Source of the DNA: Coix lacryma-jobi var. lacryma-jobi
Lineage: Eukaryota; Streptophyta; Magnoliopsida; Poales; Poaceae
Reading direction: 5' to 3'
Assembly (NCBI GenBank): GCA_009763385.1
Contig: CM019826.1
Span: 64,107,864 to 64,171,863 of the forward strand
DNA length: 64,000 nucleotides
In this document: positions 19,945 to 29,182 of the stretch, piece by piece
Layout of the letters: every line of letters begins with the position of its first letter
Position numbering within the stretch: position 1 is the first letter of the stretch
The notes under the pieces: generated by a model
Told to the model about the DNA's origin: nothing
What the model saw: the letters and a program-made list of their open reading frames with translations, nothing else
The model's database searches: none
Made by a program: the position numbers and the translations under genes

Positions 19945-20940
19945 ATGTCATCAAACGAAGATAGGAGTTGGATGTGCTTACCTCGACATTCAGAGGAGTG
20001 GAAGGCCAAATTCCGAACTTTTGTTGAATCCTTTGGCACAGCAGCAAATCTGTTGGTGGATCTATTATGTGCCCATGTTCTCAATGTCAATGCATGACAA
20101 GATTTAGTGATGTGTTTCAAATCCATCTTCATTTAGTTTCTAAAGGGTTTGCTGATTGTTACATCAATGAATTTGAACGACAACAAACTTCTTCATCAAA
20201 TGAGGGACGTGTCAATCCTGGTGTCAATCCTGGTGTCGATCCTGATCTGAATTCAGATATAACAGAACTTGAAGATGCTGTAGGCAATGATGAAGCAATA
20301 CCCCCTTATTTTGGAATGAGAGACATAAGCGATGACCCTGCTGCCACTAATACTATGATTAAAAACACATCAGTGCCTCTATACATGGAGAAAGCCATGA
20401 TGATGACAAACCAAATAAGGATGCAGAGATATTTTTGAATTGTTAGAGGAGGCTAAGAAGGAATTGTATCCAGGATGCAAAGAGGCAACTAAGGTTTCTT
20501 TTATCATGCAAATTTTTCAGATAAAGTGCATGTATGGTATTAGTAACGCATGTTTGGAGGCCATACTCAAAACTGTTCTCAAGGATTCTCCCAGAAGGCC
20601 ATTGTATCCCTGACTCCTTGGATAAAGTGCAAAAGGTGGTTCGAGATCTAGGGTTGGACTATGTCAAGATACACGCCTGCAAGAATAATTGTGTGTTATT
20701 TTTTAAGGAAAATGAAATGAAAATCTGCAGGAATGCCCCACATGTGGGGAGTCTATGTGGAAAGTTGTCGAGAACTCCTCCAATGGTGCTACTATCAAGA
20801 AGCGGCTTCCAGTGAAGATCCTACGCTACTTTCCTCTTATTCCTCGGCTACAAAGAATGTATATGTCGAAGAGCACATCGGAGGACATGCAATGGCATAA
20901 GAAAGAGAGGGTCAATGATCGAAAAATGTGTCACCCTGCT
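19945..20940 (+). pseudogene. TNP2-type CACTA transposase, frameshifted and truncated
   Basis: TNP2-type proteins are the DDE transposases of CACTA elements. From ATG 19945 the sequence starts with the transposase-associated region (RSWMCLPRHSEEW). The frame shifts near 20060 to CPCSQCQC, the Cys cluster of that domain. An acidic variable part follows to 20420. Two or more further shifts (near 20427, 20590 and 20730) pass through KKELYPGCKEATK, DLGLDYVKIHACKNNCVLF, CPTCGE-like zinc residues and the hallmark ILRYFPLIPRLQRMYMS (about 20818-20865). It ends in CHPA at about 20938, where CHR-1 LTR sequence begins. The catalytic region downstream is lost, so the gene is dead. Confidence 0.8.
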
Positions 20941-22910
20941 TTTGCTGACAGGAGGTCCTAAACCATGTTGCTAAAAAGATCAAGTTTTATTCACCGTTTT
21001 TAGATCATGTTTGGTTTAAGTAAAGCTCTAGCAAAATTCTACCCATATGCATAGCATCCCAAGGTTAACAAGGTAACGGGTCAAATATCTAGGGTAAACT
21101 AGATAGGAGATCAAAATTAGACACATGCATATGAATTTAGATGATTCATGGTGAATAGGTCAACAAGGAGGATCCCATGCTATACTTGCCTGATTCAGAG
21201 AACTCTGGATGCTCTTGGTTGTCGTAGAAGGGCTCCTGATCACCAGCGTATGTCTCACCGTCTATACTCGATTACCACATCAACACACAATCATCGGGAC
21301 AACAATCATGCAAAGCAAACAAGCTATAATTAGAACATTACACCAACAGCAAGAAAATAATATAAAAAGTTTGAAAACAGAAACTACGGTCTATCACGAT
21401 CACATGAACGCGAAGATCACGAAAAACGGAATTATAATGCGAAAGTTATGAGCTAAACAAGTTACAAAACCTTAGTTAGTAGATTAAACCTAACTCAAAT
21501 TTTAATTACCGAAAACAGTATATATTTTCATACAGATAGATAGATCTTTTCAAAATGAATCTAACGCAACTTGAACGGACTCAAACGGACTAAAAACGTA
21601 GAAGTTATAAGCATTTGAAACTGGTGGTAAAACTGTAAATAAATTGAAATAGAATTTGAATTTAAAACGATTTAAATCGAATTTGCAGAATTGACTGGAC
21701 TGCGCCTCAAATAGGAAGAAATGCAGGGGCTTATACGGAAGAAATTGCAGACTCAATGAACAGGGCCATTGGGACCGCGGGTTTAGACTTAAAAACTCGG
21801 GGGACACTTTAGCAAGATTGACAGGCGAAGGGGTATCGGGCGTTCCTCGCCACCCGATCTGAGATGGACGCCCAAGATTAAATCTGGGGGGGCTGGCGGC
21901 GCTTCCGCCGGAGCAGAGGGGAAGCGCGGCGGCGCCATGGCCGGAAGGCGGCAGCGCGGCTCGGGATGGCTCGATAGAGCGGTAGAGACCTCGAGACTTG
22001 AACCAAATGAAAGAGAACTCAAGGCGAACTCACCAGAGGTGATGATGGCGTCGGAGAGATCTCGGGACGGCGGATTGCACGATTTGGCGGCGGTGGTTCC
22101 CTGTGAACGACGGCGAGGAATTAGGGTATCAAACGGAGGAAGGAAAGAAGGGAAAAAACTCGGCTAGCTTCGAGAGATCAAGACGGAGCTCTAGGGACCT
22201 CTTGCGAGCGTTGGAACTCGTTGAAGCGTCGGGTTGACGGCGGCGGAAACTCGGAGGCGGCGGAGCTTGTCGCGGGAGCAATTTAGGGCACGAGAACGAG
22301 AGCTTTTTGCAGGGAAAGAGGCGGCAGGTGCTCGGGGTTTTGTGAGGGCCTCCAGATTAGATAGGAAAGCGAGGAGGAGGCGTGGATTTGATGGAAAACG
22401 GGGCTCTGGTTCGCGTTCGGGTCGGACACAGGTGAGGGAGCGAGTGCGGGCGACGCTGAGGGACTGAATTGTGGAGCCCAGTCGTCGGCGAGAGAGAGAG
22501 GGGAACGCGCGCGCGGGCTGGCGGCGCGTCGCTGGGCCGGCGGTTGGGCCGCGCGGGCGAAGGAAAGGGGAGGGAGGCAGGCCGGCGAGAGGAAGGGAGC
22601 GGGCCGGCCAGGCTGGTTCGGGCCAAAAGGATAGAAAGGGAGAGGGAGAAGGAGAAATGGTTTTCCATTTTCAGAAACAGTTTTCAAAAGCAAATTTGAA
22701 ATCCATTTGAATTCAAACAAGTTTTGAGTAAAACCAAACATCACAAAAATAAAGTATGCACCAGCATGTATGCATCAACATGGTCTTTGGCCTAGGATTT
22801 ATTTTAACTTTTGCGAAAATTTATTATCTAGGTTTTTATGCAACACATAAAATGCATAAATTAAATCATATTGCCTATTTTCAAAATGATGCAATTTTTG
22901 GGATGTTACA
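20938..22910 (-). repeat. CHR-1 3' LTR, outer end deleted
   Basis: It matches 30104-32077 closely; I noticed only about thirty differences over almost 2 kb by eye. The part equivalent to 29183-30103 is absent. ORFs in both copies (for example the GC-rich block at 21900-22650) are not supported as genes; they are LTR sequence. Confidence 0.9.
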
Positions 22911-22930
22911 ATTCTCCCCCCCCCCTTAAA
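22911..22930 (-). other. Polypurine tract of CHR-1
   Basis: The minus strand reads TTTAAGGGGGGGGGGAGAAT directly before the 3' LTR start TGTAACATCCC. This is the plus-strand primer site. Confidence 0.85.
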
Positions 22931-22950
22931 GAATCTCGTCCTCGAGATTC
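22931..22950 (-). other. Perfect hairpin before the CHR-1 PPT
   Basis: GAATCTCG-TCCT-CGAGATTC on the plus strand is an inverted repeat with 8-bp arms. On the minus strand the loop reads AGGA. A similar structure precedes the ATH-2 PPT (50860-50882). Confidence 0.7.
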
Positions 22951-22959
22951 CAGCGATGC

Positions 22960-25900
22960 TTACTCAAACAACTGCGGGTAAGACTTTCTCAGATCTCTCT
23001 TTCCCAAGTTGCCTCTGCTTCTGAGTACCGATTCCATTGAACCTTGCACATCTTTATTACTCTGCTCCTGGTAACTCTTTCAGCTATTTCTAAAATCTTT
23101 GTCGGATACTCATCATAAGTCAGATCTTCCTTGACTGTGAGCTCTTCCAACGGTATCTGCTCTTCGGGCACTCGCAGGCACTTTTTCAACTGAGAAACAT
23201 GAAACACATCATGCACTCCCGACAAGCTTTCAGGCAACTCTAACTGATATGCCACTTCACCACGTCTTTCGAGGATCTTGAACGGTCCAATATACCTTGG
23301 TGCTAGCTTTCCTTTCTTATTGAACCTTTTCACACCTCTCATCGGTGACACCTTCAGGTAGACATAATCACCTACTGCAAAAGATAGATCTCGACGACGG
23401 TTGTTTGCATAACTCTTCTGTCAGGACTGAGCGGCTCTCAGGTTATCTCTGACTATTCTGACATGTTCCTCCGCATTCCTCAACACATCAGGTCCAAACC
23501 TTGACTTTCACCTGTGATCCCAGAACAACGGTGTTCTACATGGTCTCCCATATAAATCTTCAAACGGTGCCATCTTAAGACTCTCCTGATAGCTGTTGTT
23601 GTATGAGAACTCTGCATAACACAGATTCTTGTCCCAACTGGTGCCATACTGCAATGCACAAGCTCTCAACATATCTTCTAAAATCTGATTTGTTCTTTCC
23701 GTCTGTCCATCAGTCTGTGGATGATAAGCAGTACTGAAGTTCAACCTTGTACCTAATGATCGATGTATCATCTGCCAAAAGTGAGAGGTGAACTGAATAC
23801 CACGATCTGACACAATCTTTCGAGGCACTCCATGCAAACATACTATCCGTTCCATATACAACTCTGCCAACCTAGCTCCCGTGTAGGTAGTTTTGACCGG
23901 TATAAAGTGAGCAACTTTAGTCAATCGATCAACTATTACCCATATGGAGTCGTAACCTCTCTGAGTACGAGGTAACCCAACTACAAAGTCCATACCGACT
24001 TCTTCCCACTTCCATTCAGGTATCTTCATTGGCTGCAACAAACCAGCGGGTCTCTGATGTTCTGCCTTCACTCTCTGACAGGTATCACACAGAGCGACGT
24101 ACTCGGCTACATCTCTTTTCAGTCCATCCCACCAATACTTTTTCTTCAGATCAAGGTACATCTTAGTACTTCCAGGATGAATGGAGTAAGCTGACTCATG
24201 CACTTCTCGCAGTATAGTCTCACGTATCTCCTGATTCAGGCACACATAACCTCTTCCCATGCCATAACGTACCATCATCATCTAACCGAAAACCTGATGC
24301 TTTGCCAAGAACAATATTATCGGCTATCTGCTTCATCTTCTCATCTGCCATCTGACCCTTACGTATCTCTTGCATCAATACCAGTTCAAGTACTAATTCC
24401 ATTCTGTTGGTCACAATTCCCAGATTCAGATGTGCAAATTCAGCATACAACTCATCTGGCATAGAAGCAATTCGGATCTCATTGGCATAGCTTTTTCTGC
24501 TCAAGGCATCTGCTACAACATTAGCCTTCCCAGGATGGTAGTGTATTTCCAAATCATAATCCTTGATCAATTCTAACCATCTGCGCTGTCTCAAGTTCAG
24601 ATCAGACTGAGTGAAAATGTACTTCAAGCTCCTATGATCAGTATAGATGTCTGTCTTGTGACCCACTAGATAGTGTCTCCAAATTTTCAATGCATGGACA
24701 ACAGCTGCCAACTCTAGATCATGTGTGGGATAATTCAGCTCATGCTTTCTCAACTGCCTCGATGCGCATGCTACACTCTGCCTTCTTGCATAAGAACACA
24801 CAACCCAAACCTTGACGAGATGCATCACAATAAATAGAGAAATCCTTACTTAGATCTGGTAGTATCAATACCGGAGCTGTGGTCAGACGTTTCTTCAACT
24901 CCTCAAAGTTAGCCTGATATTTATCGGACCAGACAAATTTAGCATTCTTCTCTAGCAGAGTTGTCATTGGCTTAGCAAGCTTGGAGAATCCTTCAATGAA
25001 CCTTCTGTAGTAACCAGCCAATCCAAGGAAACTACGAATCTCGGTCACATCCGTTGGTGGCTTCCAGTTCAACACATCTTCAACCTTGCTTGGATCTACT
25101 GAGATGCCTCCATTAGAAATAACATGTCCAAGGAAAGAAACTTCCTTCAGCCAAAACTCACACTTGCTGCGCTTGGCATACAACTTGTGCTCTCTGAGTT
25201 TCTGTAGTACTAACCTCAGATGTTCAGCATGATCTTCCTTGTTCTTAGAGTATACCAGAATATCATCAATACACAACTACGAACTTGTCGAGATATTCCA
25301 TGAACACCTTGTTCATCAAATACATAAAGTAGGCAGGTGCATTGGTCAATCCAAATGACATGACTGTATACTCATACAACCCATACCTGGTAGTGAAAGC
25401 TGTCTTTGGAATATCAGATGCCCGAATCTTCAACTGATGATAACCAGAACGCAGATCAATCTTAGAGAACACACATGCACCTTTAAGTTGATCGAACAGA
25501 TCATCAATCCTCGGCAACGGGTACTTGTTCTGATAGTAACTTCATTAAGCGATCTATAGTCAACACACATCCGTTGACCACCATCCTTCTTGTCAACAAA
25601 AATAACAGGAGCTCCCCAAGGTGATGAACTAGGACGAATAAACCCTTTTTCTTGTAACTCTCTAATTTGTTTCTTAAGTTCTTCTAATTCAGGTACTCCC
25701 ATTCTATATGGTCTTTTAGCTATGGGTGTAGTTCCAGGTAAAAGCTCAATAATAAATTCAATGTCGCGATCAGGTGGCATACCTGGCAAGTCCTCGGGGA
25801 ACACATCCGGAAACTCATCCACCACTAGATCTTCCGGGAAAACCTCTTCATTCATCTGGTTCACAGTTGCGGTTGGTGTTGGTTGTAGCACTACCTTCAC
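22960..25900 (-). pseudogene. pol: Chromovirus pol: RT, RNase H, integrase, chromodomain
   Basis: The polyprotein copies element RNA and integrates the cDNA. In order on the minus strand: RT start 25900-25530 (KRPYRMGVPELEELKKQI, KDGGQRMCVDYRSLN), RT middle 25517-25266 (FSKIDLRSGYHQLKI), catalytic motif at about 25270 (IDDILVYSKN; the preceding Cys replaces the usual Phe/Tyr), RNase H 24900-24480 (DHRSLKYIFTQ, ADALSRK) and integrase 24281-23508 with H2C2 finger, Asp in MDFVVGLP, Asp in IVSDRGIQF and Glu in DGQTERTNQ. The C terminus at 23351-22960 has GPFKILERRGEVAYQLELP, then chromodomain residues VQWNRYSEAEATWERE. Frameshifts occur near 25525, 25270, 24800, 24280, 23510-23350 and in the chromodomain end near 22990. 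The copy cannot act alone. Confidence 0.85.
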
Positions 25901-26121
25901 ACTGATTTGTCTCCCTTAGCTGTGGTAACTGTCACAACTTTATTTTGACACTGAATGTCTGTCTTGGTTCTCATCAGCCAATCCATACCCAGTATCAAAT
26001 CAATACCAGCTGTCCTTAGCACAATTGGGGATACTAAGAAATCTACCCCCCCCCCCTAGGGACACATCTATAGGCATACACTGAAGCGTAGCTTGCAATC
26101 CTCCACACGGTGAGGTAACCA

Positions 26122-27374
26122 TTATGGGGTTTTCATGAGGCTAACAGGTAGGTTATGCATTCTAACGAATGTATGTGATATGAAAGTATGCAATGCACCA
26201 GAATCGAAAAGAACTGTAGCGGGGATGGAACTGATGTTGAACGTACCAAGCATGATTTCTGGCGCCTCCTGCACGATCTCTGCGGACACGTGGTTCACCT
26301 TGCCTAAGTTAGGTGATGGATTCGGTCGTCCCCTTTGATTATTGTTCTGGTTCTGCTTCTTAGGGCAGTTGTAGGAGAGGTGACCAGCATCACCACAGAC
26401 AAAACACTTGTTGGGAGTGTTAGGTGCACTATTCTTCATGGGGGTGTTGACGGGGGTACCTTGGCGTTGAGCTTGGTTGTTAGGCTGCTGCGGAGGGCGT
26501 TGATTATTACCCTGCTGCTGGTATGAGGACGTTGCTGGTGGTTGCGGTTCCACTGGGTAGTCGGTCCCTGGTACCTCTGCTGACTGCCTGGTGCGAAGTT
26601 GGAACGAGGGCGGTTGTTACTACCAGAGGACTGACCTTGGAGCTTCCTCTTTCTAGCCTCCATCTCTTTGTGCTTGTTGTCAACCACTATAGCACGGTTG
26701 ACTAGAGTCTGGTAACTGGCATACTCATTGGACATTAGCTGCAGTGTCAGTCCGTCATTCAGACCCTTGAGGAAGCGATGCTGCTTGTCGGCGTCCTGAG
26801 CAATATCGGTAGGGGCATAATGTGACAATTGAGCAAACTTGTCACGATACTCGGCAACAGTCATGGCTCCTTGGCGTAGAGATCTGAATTCTTCCTGCTT
26901 CAACTCAATCAAGCCAGCAGGGATGTGGTACGATTTGAAGTTTCTCTTGAACTCCTCAAATGTGACAGCTGGGGCATATTGGTGCGACCGAACTAAAACG
27001 ATTCCCACCAATCCAGAGCAGCTCCTTGCAACTGACCAGAAGCATAAAGCACCTTCTCCTGGTCATTGCATTGCGCGATGGTAAGCTGGCGTTCAATAGC
27101 ACGAAGCCAGTCATCAGCCTCCAGGGGATCAGCGCATGAGAGAACACTGGCGGGTGACCCTTCAGAAACTCACCCCTCTTGTCCCTCACTTGCATCGGTG
27201 GTGCTCCTCCAACTGGCTGATTCTGCATATGTTGCATCATGGTTTGCATAAATTGGGCTTGGATGCCCATCAACTGCTGAATGTCAACTGGGGGTGGTGG
27301 TGGGGGTTAACAGGTGCTCCACGACCACGGCCACGTCCACGTCCACCTCCAATACCACCTCCTCTGGCAGCCAT
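26122..27374 (-). pseudogene. gag: Chromovirus gag and protease, frameshifted
   Basis: Gag packages element RNA, and the protease processes the polyprotein. From ATG 27374 the N terminus is Gly/Arg-rich (GGGRGRGRGRGAP). A lost base near 27305 shifts the frame. Further shifts occur near 27150 and 27000. The capsid region 27011-26600 has FEEFKRNFKSYHIPAGL and MTVAEYRDKFAQLSHYAP. After a shift near 26530, the zinc knuckle CFVCGDAGHLSYNC is intact, and VLFDSGALHTFIS is the retropepsin DSG motif. Translation stops at 26122. About 220 bases to 25900 (protease to RT linker) contain a run of C bases at 26047-26056 and no clear long frame. Confidence 0.8.
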
Positions 27375-28057
27375 CTGTGTTTCCAAACAAGGATCACGGT
27401 TAGCGAACTTTTCAAGAAAGATCACTTACACGAGATGAAACAGGAGATCTGAAAATTTCTGGGCGAGATCCAGTAACAGCAGAACAGAAAAACAGTCATA
27501 ACTTGAGTTCCAAATTCCAAACAGAGCGTGTTCCATACACGGTTGGAAAGATGAGAAATTACCTACAACTTTATTTAAGTGACTTTTCCAGATTCTGTCG
27601 CTAAATTAGTCGAAAACAGAGAACAAACAGATCTGTCCAGAGTTCAAAACTGTGCAGAAACTCTAACTTGAAACAGCCATATCTCACAAACCATAACAGC
27701 TATTGATGTGATTCCAGAGGCATTGGTTATATACAGGAGTCTATTTTCCACCAAAAATTTTCAGCCATGTTGCACGAACAGAACTTGAGATATAACGAAA
27801 AGATCACAGGTTGCTCCAGAAAACAGCATAGGACAAGATATAACTAACCCTCTTATTATTCATAAACGTTAGTATGTATAACTATGAGATTTGTAGACAA
27901 GCCTACAATATCTCAACACTCATTGCAAAGAACCAAATCACACATAAGCATAATAATAATTCAACTCACACAAAAAGAACACACTAGCACAAAGTTTAAC
28001 TAGACTCGACAAAACGCTTACTAATATCGTCTTATTACATAAAAGGGTGACCTATGC
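27375..28057 (-). other. Non-coding interval between the extra ORF and gag of CHR-1
   Basis: AT-rich, with no supported ORF. It separates the pre-gag ORF from gag and is long for a simple leader. Confidence 0.5.
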
Positions 28058-28989
28058 CTATTTGTAGAGCGGTTCACGGAGCCTCTTGTACATAGGGGGT
28101 TGATCGAGCAATTCAAGAGCCACTATGGTGCTATAGCATCTTTTGAGATCCTTTCTCAGGGATATCACCTCCTTCTCTAAGTCTGCGTTAGACCTTTCCC
28201 TGTCAAGGAGGAAGTCTCGTGTGGCCTTCACGGTGGAGAGTTGCATGAGGGTCTTCTACTATAGCCTCCCTATTCTCATTGTTCCAATAGGCAGGTAGCG
28301 GTATGCATCATTCCTCATTCTTCAATGCGACGACCCCGGAATGCTTTGTAGGCTTCAACTGCCACGGCTTCCAAGATGACGCTAGAGAGGACCGACGAGC
28401 CCTGTGGCCAATCACCATCTCATGCAGGTATAGGCCACTCTATGGTTCTCGGATGGCGACAGGTATCCTTGCCTTCCAGTAGGTCCTTTCCAGGGGATGG
28501 TTGTACTCCATGTGTGTGTACTGTAACAATGATGTTCATGTCGGGGTAGTAGGCATCAAAAAGTCCCATCAGCCTGTGATGTGAGGGACTCTGGGCAGCT
28601 GTGGGCGCTCCGACAAGATATCCGGAGTCCACGTCCCAACCCATCGGGGGCTCTTCATCGTCTTCGACCTCCAGCACTTCTGGGGGCACTGGCGCGGGAG
28701 GGACTGGAGCTTGTGGAGCTGGAGCTTGTGGTACAGGTGCTGGTGGTGCTTGCTCCTGGGGTGCTGGCACTACTGGGGGTGCTTGTACTGGCGGTGCCGG
28801 CTCTTGAGGTGCTGGCACTGGCGGTGCTGGCTCTTGTGGTTCCACATCTTTGGGTGCCTGATCTTGCGGTGCTACCTCCTGCTGTTCTGGCTCCTGGGGT
28901 GCTTGCGGTGCTTGCGGAACGGGGTTGCCTGCCCTCAGGCCTGACCTCATGCGACCACCGACAGTCTTGCGGGCAGTGCGACGAGCCAT
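28058..28989 (-). pseudogene. Pre-gag extra ORF with histone H3-like N terminus
   Basis: An ORF lies between PBS and gag, where most Ty3-gypsy elements have only leader. From ATG 28989 it runs 189 codons to a stop at 28420. The first residues, MARRTARKTVGGRMRSG, resemble the histone H3 tail, which has TARKSTGGK around lysine 9. About 100 residues of Pro/Gln/Ala repeats (QAP, QEPAPPV, PQAPAP) follow, then an acidic patch EVEDDEEPPMGWDVDSGY and a conserved-looking region. Beyond a frameshift, 28380-28300 (VILEAVAVEAYKAFRGRR) and 28246-28058 (RERSNADLEKEVISLRKD, likely coiled coil) look like its remainder. A role in binding H3-tail readers is inference only. Two small uORFs precede it. Confidence 0.65.
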
Positions 28990-29167
28990 CTATGGAGTAG
29001 ACCAAGGGACAGATACAATAGAATCAATATATTTATATAATAGAGCAAGTAGAGAGAAGCATATAATTTTGATAAATTAACAAGGCTAAGCTAAATAGCA
29101 AGAATGAGAAGCAAAGACCACTAAAACGACCATAAACTAACTAGGCTTGCGTCCTACAGTCAACATA

Positions 29168-29179
29168 GCTCTGATACCA
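29168..29179 (-). other. Primer binding site of CHR-1
   Basis: The minus strand reads TGGTATCAGAGC, complementary to the 3' end of initiator methionine tRNA. It begins three bases after the LTR end (TGTGACA on the minus strand). Confidence 0.9.
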
Positions 29180-29182
29180 ATT

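Larger units (their letters stand above)
7307..20940 (+). mobile_element. CACTA-1: CACTA (En/Spm) DNA transposon, 3' end lost
   Basis: It starts CACTACAAGGTTTTTCCCC, a canonical CACTA terminus, followed by about 700 bases of subterminal repeats. It contains a TNPA-type gene on the minus strand (12285-8690) and a TNP2-type transposase on the plus strand (19945-20940). The transposase is cut at about 20937-20940 by CHR-1 LTR sequence, so the 3' terminus is missing. The middle (about 12600-19594) may be one element with the rest or a later insertion carrying genes X and Y; the short repeat shared at 12601 and 19595 keeps that open. Confidence 0.7.

Noticed and set aside
22234..22744. Arg- and Pro-rich frames in the GC-rich block of the CHR-1 LTRs (also 31401-31911)
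   Set aside because: They are overlapping frames on both strands inside LTRs. Conservation between the two copies is explained by LTR identity.
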